A stretch of 64,000 nt of DNA from JASGDN01 sp049840815 (GCA_049840815.1 JASGJI010000007.1:186001-250000), one strand, 5' to 3'. Numbered from the stretch's first letter, positions 49,775 through 59,881 are shown. Numbers and translations: made by a program. Notes: generated from the letters alone by a model not told the origin.

Positions 49775-49953
49775 TCCATCCTGACAACTTCATGCGGCGT
49801 GTGCTGTAGCCTCGAGATACGTGTACGGCGTAGGATTGCGGGAAGGATTGCCGGCCTCTCGCACGGGTCGTGCGATGGATCTGGCCAGAAGGCGCGGACC
49901 GTTACGGGATGATTGTTCTGTTGCCGTCGCGCTGCTCGTCAAAAGGAGATTCC

Positions 49954-51951
49954 ATGACCGTTCCGGCGATGTCGGAGAATGGCGCGCCACCCAGCGCGAT
50001 CCTGATCGAAGCTGTAACCCCGCAGGTGGATTGTGGGCGATATCCCGTCAAGCGTGAGGTCGGCGATGTCGTCACCGTTGAAGCGGACATCTTTCGGGAC
50101 GGACACGAGAAGATCGCCGCAGTCGTGCAGTATCGCGTGGCTGGCGAACCCGAGTGGAGAGAGACCGAGATGGCCTTCATCGACAACGATCGTTGGGGTG
50201 GGTCGTTCCCGGTCGAACGCAATGCCCTCTGGGAGTATACGATTGTCGCCTTCCCGGACACCTACGGAACCTGGAGCGAGGAGATCGGGAAGAAGCTCGC
50301 GGCGGGGCTCGATGTCTCCAGCGAACTGATCGAAGGCCGAGCGATTCTGCACGAGATCGTCGACCGGGCACCGAAGGTGGACGCTTCGGTCATCCGCGAC
50401 GCCATTGGGGAATCCCAATACTCGGTCGATCAGGCATCGTCAGTCGCTGCGTTGCTCCAGCCGCAGGTTGCCGCGTCGGTCCATGCGAACCGGAACCGGG
50501 CGGGGTTCGCGACATTGCCGAAGCCGCTGCCCATCTACGTCGATCGCGTCCGGGCGCGGTTCGCGGCCTGGTACTCCATGTTCCCGCGCTCCGCCGGGAC
50601 CGTCGAAGGGCAAGGCGCGACCTTCCACGACGTGATCGACCAGCTCCCCCGGTTGCAGGGCATGGGCTTCGACGTGCTCTATTTCACGCCGATCCACCCG
50701 ATCGGGAGCACCAATCGCAAGGGCAAGAACAACACGCTGAATGCCCTGCCGGACGATCCCGGCGTGCCCTACGCGATCGGCAGCGCGGATGGCGGGCACG
50801 ACGCCATCGAGCCGTCGCTTGGCACCGAGGACGACTTCCGGACGCTGGTCTCTGCCGCCGCCGAACACGGGATGGAGATCGCGCTCGACATCGCGCTCCA
50901 GGCGTCGCCGGACCATCCGTGGGCGAAGGATCATCCGGACTGGTTCTTCATCCGGCCCGATGGAACCATCAAGTTCGCCGAGAATCCACCGAAGAAGTAC
51001 GAGGACATCTATCCGCTCAACTTCGGCAGCAAGACCTGGAAGGAACTGTGGGATGAGATCCTCCGCGTCATCCTGCACTGGGTGAACCTCGGAGTGCGCA
51101 CGTTCCGCGTCGATAACCCGCACACCAAGCCGACCGTCTTCTGGGAGTGGTTGATCGCCGAGGTTCACCGAGACTATCCGGACGTGATCTTCCTGTCGGA
51201 GGCGTTCACCCGGCCAAAGGTGATGAAGACGCTCGCCAAGGCCGGATTCGCCCAGAGCTACACCTACTTCACCTGGCGGAACTTCAAGCAGGAGCTGATC
51301 GACTACGGCACGGAATTGACCCAGACTGAGATGAAGGACTTCTTCCGGGGCAACTTCTTCACCAACACCCACGACATCCTGCCGTACATCCTGCAGGAGG
51401 GTGGGCGTCCGGCGTTCATCTCGCGTTTCGTCCTCGCGTCCACGATGTCCTCGGTGTACGGCATCTACTCCGGCTTCGAGCTGTGCGAGAACACGCCAGT
51501 GGCAGGCAAGGAGGAGTACCTGAACTCGGAGAAGTACGAGTTCAAGGTCTGGGACTGGGAGCGGCCGGGCAATATCGTGCCGATCATCTCCCGCGTCAAC
51601 GAGATCCGGCGCGAGCATCCCGCCTTGCAGGAGTATGACAACCTGCGCTTCCACCAGGCTGACGACGACAACATCCTCTGCTACAGCAAGACGACCGAGG
51701 ATGGCCGCGACACCATCCTGGTGGTCGTGAACCTCGATCCGTTCCAGGCGCATGAGTCGATGATCGACCTGCCGGAACACCTGTTTGCGGGCGGTGGCGA
51801 GCAGGTCCACGCGCAGGAGCTGCTGACGGGCGATACGTGGCTCTGGACCGGTCGCCGGCAGTGGGTGCGGCTCGATCCGCAGGTGATGCCGGTGCACATC
51901 TTCATGCTGCGATCGTGGGTGCATCAGGACTACGTCGAGACCAGCTTCTGA
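49954..51951 (+). CDS. glgE: Maltose-1-phosphate maltosyltransferase GlgE (GH13_3)
   Basis: 665 residues. An N-terminal beta domain (PQVDCGRYPVKREVGD) is followed by helical domain S, then the GH13 barrel: FTPIHPIGSTNRKGKNN, GVRTFRVDNPHTKP with the nucleophile Asp, VIFLSEAFTRPK with the acid/base Glu, and FFTNTHDILPYIL. These motifs are GlgE-specific. It extends alpha-1,4-glucan from maltose-1-phosphate. AAAAGGAGA precedes the ATG. treS and mak follow in order, giving a TreS-Mak-GlgE module. Confidence 0.95.
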   Translation: MTVPAMSENGAPPSAILIEAVTPQVDCGRYPVKREVGDVVTVEADIFRDGHEKIAAVVQYRVAGEPEWRETEMAFIDNDRWGGSFPVERNALWEYTIVAFPDTYGTWSEEIGKKLAAGLDVSSELIEGRAILHEIVDRAPKVDASVIRDAIGESQYSVDQASSVAALLQPQVAASVHANRNRAGFATLPKPLPIYVDRVRARFAAWYSMFPRSAGTVEGQGATFHDVIDQLPRLQGMGFDVLYFTPIHPIGSTNRKGKNNTLNALPDDPGVPYAIGSADGGHDAIEPSLGTEDDFRTLVSAAAEHGMEIALDIALQASPDHPWAKDHPDWFFIRPDGTIKFAENPPKKYEDIYPLNFGSKTWKELWDEILRVILHWVNLGVRTFRVDNPHTKPTVFWEWLIAEVHRDYPDVIFLSEAFTRPKVMKTLAKAGFAQSYTYFTWRNFKQELIDYGTELTQTEMKDFFRGNFFTNTHDILPYILQEGGRPAFISRFVLASTMSSVYGIYSGFELCENTPVAGKEEYLNSEKYEFKVWDWERPGNIVPIISRVNEIRREHPALQEYDNLRFHQADDDNILCYSKTTEDGRDTILVVVNLDPFQAHESMIDLPEHLFAGGGEQVHAQELLTGDTWLWTGRRQWVRLDPQVMPVHIFMLRSWVHQDYVETSF

Positions 51952-52089
51952 CCCTGGATTCATGCTGGGAGCGGCGAGGAGTTTCGGGCAGAATAGAGCA
52001 AGCAGTCGTGCGAAATGCACGCGGGGATCGGCGCGATCCTGGAACGCAATGGGGCGACGGCGTCGCCCTGGGAAGATGAGGCACCGGAG

Positions 52090-53742
<1,653 letters not shown>

Positions 53743-53781
53743 CGATCCGGGCTGGACGAAGCAACGAATGGGAGGACATGC

Positions 53782-55182
53782 GTGACGGATGTATTGAACG
53801 TGGAACGGACCATCGAAGGCGTGTCGCGCTGGATCGCTACGCAGCGATGGTTTGGCGACAAGGGCCGGACCATCACTGCCATGGCGGTCGAGCACGCGGC
53901 GACCCTCACCCACGAGACGCGTAATACTGCGTTCGTGATCGTTCGTTGCACGTTCGATTCGGCTGGCGATGTCCTCTACTTCGTTCCGGTCAGCTGGGAC
54001 GATGGCGCGCGCGATCCGGTGACCAGGGACGCGCTTGCCGATCCGGGCTTTCTGGCGTGGCTCCTGGCGGGGTTCCCGGAGGATCGCGTCGTGGCCGGCG
54101 ATGGGACGTGGCGCTGGTCGCGCTTTGATGGGGCGGACGTGGCCCTCGATGGACTCGACCTCAGGCAATCCCGCTTGCTGGAGGTCGAGCAGAGCAATTC
54201 GTCGGCGCTGTTCGACAACCGGATCATGCTGAAGGTCTTCCGGAGGCTCCAGGCCGGGACCAATCCCGATCTCGAGGTCACGAAATACCTCACCCTCGAT
54301 GCCGGTTTCGCGCATGTTCCTGCCATCTATGGAATGATCGATGGCACCTTCGGCGATGACTCGTTCGTGCTGGGCGTGCTGCAAGCGTTCGTGCCGAATC
54401 GTGGCGACTGCTGGAGTTGGTTCGGGGCCTCCCTTCGCGACCTGACCGATGACTCGCTCGGGCCGGCTGTGGAGGCAGTCGGCCTGCTTGGGCAGCGCAC
54501 CGCCGAGATGCACGTCGCCCTTGCCCGCCCGACTGCCGATCCCGCCTTCGTCCCGGAGATCATCGACGCGGCCTACGCCGAATCGACGCTCGACCGCGTG
54601 CGGGAAGAGCTGGAGGAGACCGCTACGCTGCTCGGCGCATCGGCGCTCGATTCTGCCGAGTTGACGCGGCTGATCGAGGGCCTGCGGTATCGCCTCGCGT
54701 CGGCGGACGCGCTCGTCGGGACGCTCCGGACGCGCATCCACGGCGACTATCATCTCGGGCAGATCCTGCGGACACTCGATGATGACTACGCGATCATCGA
54801 TTTCGAGGGCGAGCCGTCGCGGACGATCGCCCAGCGTCGCGAGAAATACTCGCCGCTTCGGGACGTCGCCGGCATGCTGCGTTCGCTCGGATACGCCGCC
54901 GGTTCATCGCGCAAGGAGTGCGTCGATGCCGACGCGCTTGCCCTGATCGATGCGTGGGAGACGCGCGCGCGGCAGGTATTCCTCGATCGGTATCGGGCGG
55001 TCATCGTGGCATCAGGCATGACACTGGTCCCGACAGATGTCGCCACATTCGATGCGGCGCTCCATATCCTCGAGATCGAGAAATCGCTCTATGAGGCTCG
55101 ATACGAACTCAACAATCGCCCGGACTGGCTCGATATCCCCCTGTCCGCGCTGCATCACCTTGCCATGGACGACAGGATGTGA
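53782..55182 (+). CDS. mak: Maltokinase (Mak/Pep2)
   Basis: 466 residues with an N-terminal cap (ATQRWFGDKGR, conserved in maltokinases) and an aminoglycoside-phosphotransferase-like kinase fold: LMKVFRRLQAG-like IMLKVFRRLQAGTNPDLEV, catalytic loop RIHGDYHLGQIL, and metal site AIIDFEGEP. It phosphorylates maltose at O1 to feed GlgE. GGAGG precedes the GTG at 53782. It follows treS by 39 bp. Confidence 0.93.
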   Translation: MTDVLNVERTIEGVSRWIATQRWFGDKGRTITAMAVEHAATLTHETRNTAFVIVRCTFDSAGDVLYFVPVSWDDGARDPVTRDALADPGFLAWLLAGFPEDRVVAGDGTWRWSRFDGADVALDGLDLRQSRLLEVEQSNSSALFDNRIMLKVFRRLQAGTNPDLEVTKYLTLDAGFAHVPAIYGMIDGTFGDDSFVLGVLQAFVPNRGDCWSWFGASLRDLTDDSLGPAVEAVGLLGQRTAEMHVALARPTADPAFVPEIIDAAYAESTLDRVREELEETATLLGASALDSAELTRLIEGLRYRLASADALVGTLRTRIHGDYHLGQILRTLDDDYAIIDFEGEPSRTIAQRREKYSPLRDVAGMLRSLGYAAGSSRKECVDADALALIDAWETRARQVFLDRYRAVIVASGMTLVPTDVATFDAALHILEIEKSLYEARYELNNRPDWLDIPLSALHHLAMDDRM

Positions 55183-55234
55183 CAGGCTCAGCCTGGTCGA
55201 ACGGTTCGTTCATCGCTGGTGAAGTTGGCAGTCC

Positions 55235-56206
55235 ATGATCCAGAGCATCCTCCTCGACGGCCTGATCGTCGTCCTCATCCTCACGATCGCTGCCATCGGC
55301 TACAGCCGGGGTGGCCTCCGCGAACTCTGCACCGCCGCCGGATTGCTGTTCGGCAGCCGCCTCGCCGATGCGTGGGCGCCGCGGTGGGGCTCGTGGGTGG
55401 CGAGCAAGGTCGATATCTCGGAAGGGGCGTCGACCTTCATGGTCTATGTGGCCGTGATCGCGGTCTCCATGCTGGTGTGCGGGTATGGGGCCAGCCTTGC
55501 GTTCTTTTCGCGGCCCGGTCCCGGTGGGCGTCTGTATGGCGCGGCGCTTGGCTTGATCAATGGCATCGCCCTGACGAGTTTCATCCTGGATGCCGTGCGA
55601 CGCTACCTGCTCGATGGCGACCTCCCGAAGATCGTGGAGGAGAGCTACGTGGCGCGGGCGATGGTCGATGGCTTCAGCTGGATCCTGCTCGGCATCGCGG
55701 CATTCGTTGTGATCGCGACTGCGTTCGGATTCCTGATCCGGGAGAACGAATCCGAGGATTCGCTCTCCCCCTATGCGCCGGTACGGGGGACGCAGCCGTC
55801 CGCGCCGCGCCCGTCTGCCGAACGCGCTCCCGCCCAGCCGCGAACGATCCCGACCGTGCCCGACAAGATCGAGCCGGTGCGGACCGAAACGCCGGTGACG
55901 CAGGAAACGGCACCATTGCGCGTGCGAGAGGTTCGTCACTGGGAGGATCCGGTGGAGCCAAACCCGCGCACGGCCTTCGGAGCCGGGTGGTCCCAGACGT
56001 GGCCCGTCGCGAGTCCGGGTTCCGAGGTCAAGACGCCCTGGGAAAACGAGGAGGAGCGCCGGCGTCACGGCCAGGCGCCATCCACAGGACGCCCTAGTGC
56101 GAATCCGCCATCGTCGCCTGCCCAGCCGACTCAGCGCACGGATGCGGACGCATTGCGCGACTGGTTGGCGGAGGAGCGGAAGAATAACCCGGACAGTCGG
56201 TCCTGA
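55235..56206 (+). CDS. CvpA-like membrane protein with long Pro-rich tail
   Basis: 323 residues. The first ~170 form about four membrane helices of the CvpA/colicin V production family (LDGLIVVLILTIAAIGYSRG, GAALGLINGIALTS). From ~175 the protein is hydrophilic, Pro/Glu/Arg-rich and likely disordered. CvpA proteins are linked to envelope integrity, but the mechanism is unknown. The tail is not part of the usual family. Confidence 0.7.
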   Translation: MIQSILLDGLIVVLILTIAAIGYSRGGLRELCTAAGLLFGSRLADAWAPRWGSWVASKVDISEGASTFMVYVAVIAVSMLVCGYGASLAFFSRPGPGGRLYGAALGLINGIALTSFILDAVRRYLLDGDLPKIVEESYVARAMVDGFSWILLGIAAFVVIATAFGFLIRENESEDSLSPYAPVRGTQPSAPRPSAERAPAQPRTIPTVPDKIEPVRTETPVTQETAPLRVREVRHWEDPVEPNPRTAFGAGWSQTWPVASPGSEVKTPWENEEERRRHGQAPSTGRPSANPPSSPAQPTQRTDADALRDWLAEERKNNPDSRS

Positions 56207-56212
56207 TCGTGC

Positions 56213-56959
56213 TTACTCGGCGACCGCGATTCCATCCTTGCTGAATGTGAAGGTAAGTGGATCGTTCGGGAAGATGCGAAAGCTCGTCATGCCCTGAACG
56301 GTACTATCTGGCTTGGGGTAGCGATTGGCGTTGACCGCGATCAGTGGCGTACGCAACATATCCCATAGGTGATCCAGATCACCCTTCGCCCCAATTCCCA
56401 CAACCACACCAGATTCAGCATGATCCGAGAGGACGGCCAGATTCGGAGCGATCGCGCATCGGTGTTCGCCGCGTGCGATGGTGACGGTCCATACCTGCGA
56501 GGCCTCGCGATCCTGTTGCCAGGCTCCCTGCGGAAATGTCCCGATGGTAAGCACCATCCCATTGAGCAGATCCGCATGGAGGACGGCGGGGCCGGGCTCC
56601 TCTGTCGCCGGAAGCGACTTCACGCCTGAGGGGACATCGAGCACGAGTGCCTGCGTGATGCCAAGGCGCTCGATCCGTGCATCGCCGAGTGCCGCGATCC
56701 CGACCTGGCTGCCGATCACCATGTCCACTCGGCGGCGAAAGGTACCCAGAAGTGTGCCGATCCGATCCGGTCGCCCTTGACCGACGACGATCAGTGCCCG
56801 GAACGAGCCGGTGTCGAGCAGGGCCATCAGGTCGTCGCCCCGCCCGATCACCTCCAGGGTGGGATCGTGACGGCGTATCAGCCAAGTGAATCCTCCCACC
56901 CAGAGTGCTCCCGTCGTCGCGCCAAGCACGCCCGCAACGATTGCACTCCGCCGGTTCAT
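56213..56959 (-). CDS. Membrane-anchored protein of unknown function
   Basis: 248 residues: a signal-anchor (AIVAGVLGATTGALWVGGFT) followed by a soluble alpha/beta region with strands such as ALIVVGQGRPDR and QALVLDVPSGV. No family recognised. The ATG at 56959 overlaps a TGA in another frame at 56956-56958, which is the likely true end of ispE; as sequenced the two genes run in one open frame. Confidence 0.65.
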   Translation of the reverse strand: MNRRSAIVAGVLGATTGALWVGGFTWLIRRHDPTLEVIGRGDDLMALLDTGSFRALIVVGQGRPDRIGTLLGTFRRRVDMVIGSQVGIAALGDARIERLGITQALVLDVPSGVKSLPATEEPGPAVLHADLLNGMVLTIGTFPQGAWQQDREASQVWTVTIARGEHRCAIAPNLAVLSDHAESGVVVGIGAKGDLDHLWDMLRTPLIAVNANRYPKPDSTVQGMTSFRIFPNDPLTFTFSKDGIAVAE

Positions 56960-57897
56960 GGTTGTGCCGCTGGAGAGATATCGCCTTCGACCAGGACTTC
57001 CATGCCACGCGTCAGGGATGGGAGCGACATTGACCGCGACCTCCTGCGGAAGTGATTCATGGAGTCGCGCTGCGATGAACCCGGCGTGGGCGCTGTCGCG
57101 CGTGAGGGTATAGACCGTTGGGCCTGCTCCCGACAGGGCCGTCCATGCCGCTCCGGCTCTCCGCATTGCGTCCTCAATGGGCGCAATCGGGTCGCCAAGG
57201 CGCGTCCACGCGGTACGGAACGGATTCGCGAGGAGGTCTCCATCGAAGTCAGGCGCGTTTCCGGTGCGTAGTGCAGCGGCAATGGCTTCCGTTCTCGCGC
57301 CATCAGTGAAGTCCTCCGGCCGAATCGCGCCATAGAGCACGGCGGTCTTGCGCGGAAGGTCGATGCGGGCGGATGCCATCACCGCGAAACACGTTGCGGG
57401 GAGCGGGGGGAGTGGCGCAATCGTCGTGCCGGTGCCGGATGCGACGGCGATGGGCGACCCAAAGAAGAACGGAATATCGCTCCCAAACATGGAGGCGACT
57501 TCGGCAAGCCGATCTCGTCCGAGTTGCGCTTCCGGCTTCCTCAAGCAGTTGATGCCGAGCAAGGCGGCAGCGGCGTTGGCACTGGCGCCGCCAAGACCAG
57601 CGGCGATTGGGATATGTTTTGTGACATAAGCTGATGCGACGACCGCATTGGTCGTCGCGGCCGCGTAGGCATCGAGGGCGACATCGATCAGGTTCCGTTC
57701 CCCCCGCCAAGATCGATTGACTGCGGAGGAGTCGCGTGATCCTCCCCAGTCGCGGAGACCACAACATGGTCGTACAGACCCACCATCGCCATCACCGTGC
57801 GGATCTCGTGATAGCCGTCCGGGCGCTTGCCGAGCAACTCGAGCCCGAGATTGATCTTTGCGGGCGCATCGACCCGCACCCGCGAGGAACGGCTCAC
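56956..57897 (-). pseudogene. ispE: 4-(cytidine 5'-diphospho)-2-C-methyl-D-erythritol kinase, two frameshifts
   Basis: IspE of the MEP isoprenoid pathway. APAKINLGLELLGKRPDGYHE marks the start; the GTG at 57897 overlaps the rsmA stop (GTGA). The ATP motif is IPIAAGLGGASANAAAALL, and LSGAGPTVYTL is the third GHMP motif. The frame breaks at a six-C run (57700-57705): adding one base gives DLGGGERNLIDVALDAY. A second break near 57,027 must be repaired to read SLTRGMEVLVEG to a stop at 56956, which gives an ATGA overlap with the next gene. An essential gene with two homopolymer-type breaks suggests sequence error rather than decay. Confidence 0.85.
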
Positions 57898-58000
57898 GCG
57901 GAAACTCCCGTCGCCAGCAGTACCCAGTCGGCGACCGTGAGGGCCTGTCGATCGCAAGCCGGGGTCGATTCCGAGCGCGACGATCTCTGCCTCGGGATCG
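57894..58000 (-). pseudogene. rsmA: C-terminal fragment of rRNA dimethyladenosine transferase
   Basis: About 34 codons remain: EAEIVALGIDPGLR in one frame and RQALTVADWVLLATGVSA in the next, joined by removing one base near 57,951. The KsgA/RsmA tail reads GIDPxxRxxxLxxxxWxxLA, and rsmA-ispE is a common gene order. The rest of the gene is replaced by phage sequence at 57,992-58,002. Confidence 0.6.
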
Positions 58001-58002
58001 TC
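57992..58002. other. Chromosome-phage junction
   Basis: The 11 bases (minus strand GACGATCCCGA) fit both sides: ERF coding ends ALTIP here, and rsmA coding (DDPEAEIV) starts here. Such shared microhomology is typical of chimeric joins in amplification or assembly, though an illegitimate recombination event would look the same. Confidence 0.6.
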
Positions 58003-58382
58003 AGCGCCTGCAACAGCGCCGTCCGATAGGCCACCGACATTGCTTTCGGGGTGCCCTTGTCGCCGGAGTCCAGCGACTCACCAGGAGCCTGAATCAGGAT
58101 GCTGTCACCCGCCGGTCCGTACACCTGATACGTCGCGACGAGCGTGACCTCGCGGGCCGGTTTCCCGGTCGTCGTCATTCTGCGTCCCGGTAGCGGGTCT
58201 TGACCCTGATGGGGACGATCACCACGCCGTGCTTCCGCAACGCCGGCCCAACCGCGTTCATCACCGCATCGATCCCGCGGAAAGTTAAACCCCTGCTGGG
58301 CGTTCCGGGAGTCCTTCCGGACAGCCTGCACATCGCCCATCACCTCGGCCAGCGCCTGGACCACAGTCGGCTTGTCGGTCAT
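58000..58382 (-). pseudogene. ERF-family single-strand annealing recombinase, truncated and frameshifted
   Basis: Starts MTDKPTVVQALAEVMGDVQA and has NAQQGFNF, then in another frame RGIDAVMNAVGPALRKHGVV, and again MTTTGKPAREVTLVATYQVY and SYRTALLQALTIP-like AMSVAYRTALLQALTIP, all ERF features. One extra base near 58,280 and one missing base near 58,178 account for the frame changes. The C-terminus is lost at the junction. ERF proteins anneal single strands during phage recombination. The ATG at 58382 overlaps the stop of the preceding gene. Confidence 0.8.
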
Positions 58383-58738
58383 GATCCACCCCCGCACTTC
58401 GGGCACGGCACCTCAACGTCGGGCTCAGGGCAGAACGGCGACCCCCAACGCGGATGCTGCACCAGGACGTACCCGGTGCCGCCGCACTTTTCACAGTCGA
58501 CCGTGACGGTCGGGAGCTGGCCGGCCAGGCCGCCACGGGTGACGATCATCTGCGTCTCGGGCCATACCCGCACCACGGTCGGAATCTCGTTGTCGTCGGC
58601 CAGCGCGGTGATGTGCGCGATCAGGCCGGCCGGGTGGGTCAGTACCCGCACGGACATGACCGTGTGTGGCACCGTGCTGACGTCGAATACGTCTCCGGGT
58701 AGCAGGTGGTCAGCGGCCAACGTGAGGACGCTGATCAC
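58379..58738 (-). CDS. Phage protein with DnaJ-type Cys motifs
   Basis: 119 residues. The C-terminal third has CEKCGGTGYV and CPKCGGGS, two CxxCG knuckles that probably bind zinc. The GTG start overlaps the previous stop (GTGA), and its stop overlaps the ERF ATG. No function is known; small zinc-knuckle proteins are common in phage early regions. Confidence 0.65.
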   Translation of the reverse strand: MISVLTLAADHLLPGDVFDVSTVPHTVMSVRVLTHPAGLIAHITALADDNEIPTVVRVWPETQMIVTRGGLAGQLPTVTVDCEKCGGTGYVLVQHPRWGSPFCPEPDVEVPCPKCGGGS

Positions 58739-58911
58739 TCGACCCCCCGCATCGCGTCCCGCAGGCCGGCGACCAGCACGACCACAGCGGCGACCAGCGC
58801 CAGGCCGCAGACGGCTTGCACGATCACAGTGGCGGTCATGACCACATCACCCCCAGGTGGAAGCACACGACGGCGACAATGGCGGCGGCGAGCCGCTCCC
58901 GAGCCCGTCAT
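58735..58911 (-). CDS. Tiny overlapping phage membrane peptides
   Basis: From the ATG at 58839 a 34-residue peptide (MTATVIVQAVCGLALVAAVV, then RDAMRGVE) with one membrane helix ends with a GTGA overlap to the next gene. As sequenced, the frame stays open up to an ATG at 58911 that overlaps the excisionase stop (TAATG), giving 58 residues. Removing one G near 58,899 instead gives a separate 24-residue peptide (MTGSERLAAAIVAVVCFHLG) ending in an ATGA overlap. The second reading fits the tight coupling of the neighbours. Confidence 0.45.
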   Translation of the reverse strand: MTGSGAARRRHCRRRVLPPGGDVVMTATVIVQAVCGLALVAAVVVLVAGLRDAMRGVE

Positions 58912-59105
58912 TACGCGGCCTCCAGCAGTCGATCGATCTCGTCACGGGGGAACCGGCGCTGACCACCAACAGTCCGCCGGCCCTCGATACGCCGTCTCGC
59001 TCCCACCGCCGGAACGGTGTCCACGGACACCCCCAGCAATCGGGCAGCATCACCGATTGGCAAGAGTTCCACCCCGCCAACCTGGATATCTCTAGATTCA
59101 GCCAT
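58911..59105 (-). CDS. Excisionase-like MerR-type helix-turn-helix protein
   Basis: 64 residues: LLPIGDAARLLGVSVDTV, then a disturbed stretch, then RIEGRRTVGGQRRFPRDEID, the pattern of phage excisionases and MerR-like HTH proteins. Between them the frame reads PAVGARR where RRWERDG is expected; one extra and one missing base a dozen bases apart would explain it. It starts at 59105 and diverges from the repressor. Confidence 0.65.
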   Translation of the reverse strand: MAESRDIQVGGVELLPIGDAARLLGVSVDTVPAVGARRRIEGRRTVGGQRRFPRDEIDRLLEAA

Positions 59106-59183
59106 GGCCGGAAACCTAGAGATATCTAGCTCGCTCGTCAAGCAACACTCCGGGATTGCCTAGCTTTGCCTAGGTTTGCTACC
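59085..59183. promoter_or_regulatory. Phage control region with repeated CCTAG half-sites
   Basis: An 11-bp perfect inverted repeat GATATCTCTAG (59085-59095, mirrored at 59116-59126) flanks the excisionase start. Further right, TTGCCTAG occurs at 59156 and 59166, exactly 10 bp apart, with a degenerate TTTGCTAC another ~10 bp on. Repeats on one helical face between divergent repressor and early genes are expected of a repressor operator. Confidence 0.5.
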
Positions 59184-59627
59184 GTTCTGGGTATTACAGC
59201 ACAGCCAGCCACGCAACTAGGGCGCTATGCCTGGACATTTGGGGATCGCCTCCGGAAGATCCGCCGCGTCAACGGCGTGGATCAAGCGGAGTTCGCCGCG
59301 GCCCTAGGCGTCAACCCAAAGTCGATCGGGGCATGGGAACTCGACAGCTGGCAGCCCCGCGGGATCGTCGGGCTAGCCAAGAGGATCCAGGCGGTCTACG
59401 GCGTGCCAACTTCCTGGACGCTCGGCCTGGACGACCAGACCGCCGACGACGAGTGGGCCCACTGGGAATCGAACCCAGAACCCGCGGGTTCGACGTCGAA
59501 CGTAGTCACTGGCCTCTTCCTCCACGTGGACGAACTTGCCCACGTGCCCGACCGTGATCAGCCCGCCGAGGTGATCGACCTCACCGCCTACCGGCTGCCC
59601 CAGGCCGACCAGGCGGTGACCCGGTGA
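59166..59627 (+). CDS. Phage immunity repressor (XRE-type HTH) containing a candidate attP
   Basis: 153 residues from a TTG at 59166; the true start may be the CTG at 59187 because the TTG lies in an operator repeat. The HTH is DRLRKIRRVNGVDQAEFAAA followed by LGVNPKSIGAWE. At residues ~97-109 the DNA is a tRNA 3'-end-like sequence on the other strand. Insertion there would cut off the last ~50 residues. This matches repressors of phages with integration-dependent immunity, where the virion form carries a C-terminal degradation signal. The tail here ends QADQAVTR, not an obvious ssrA-like LAA. Confidence 0.75.
   Translation: MPRFATVLGITAQPATQLGRYAWTFGDRLRKIRRVNGVDQAEFAAALGVNPKSIGAWELDSWQPRGIVGLAKRIQAVYGVPTSWTLGLDDQTADDEWAHWESNPEPAGSTSNVVTGLFLHVDELAHVPDRDQPAEVIDLTAYRLPQADQAVTR
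59454..59491 (-). other. Candidate attP core (tRNA 3'-end mimic)
   Basis: On the minus strand: T stem CTGGG, loop TTCGATT, T stem CCCAG (59462-59478), then TGGGCCC and A (59454-59461), exactly the T arm plus 3' acceptor strand of a tRNA. Next to it is a 14-bp palindrome GAACCCGCGGGTTC (59478-59491). No matching 5' half is present, so this is not a complete tRNA gene. Tyrosine integrases commonly use such cores. Confidence 0.65.
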
Positions 59628-59881
59628 ACGACCGCTACACCCTCAGCCGGCCCAAGACCGAACGCCCCGGCCGCGACCGCCAGCTCGTCCGCTGCACCTG
59701 GTGCGCATCCAACCTCGGCGCACTCGACCACATCACCAGCCACGGCCAGGCCCTACCCAAGACGTTCGCCGTCTACTTCACCGCCACCCACGTCGCGATC
59801 GGCCAGTTCGCCAGCACCAGCGCGGCCGCGCTCGCCCTAGTCGAGTTGCACGCCGGCACGACCGGGTGCAACACCCGCTGA
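59624..59881 (+). CDS. Small phage protein between repressor and integrase
   Basis: 85 residues. GTG start overlaps the repressor stop by four bases. It has RCTWCASNLGALDHITSHG, a Cys/His-containing segment, and a conserved-looking C-terminus. Function unknown; coupled with the repressor. Confidence 0.55.
   Translation: MNDRYTLSRPKTERPGRDRQLVRCTWCASNLGALDHITSHGQALPKTFAVYFTATHVAIGQFASTSAAALALVELHAGTTGCNTR

Noticed and set aside
57930..57985. RuvC-like peptide ALGIDPGLRSTG
   Set aside because: Resembles the RuvC N-terminus, but the next-frame RQALTVADWVLLATG and the overlap with ispE show it is the tail of RsmA/KsgA.
59454..59530. Complete tRNA gene antisense to the repressor
   Set aside because: Only the T arm and 3' acceptor are present. 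I could not form an anticodon stem-loop with U33 or a 5' acceptor strand, so it is an attachment core, not a tRNA.
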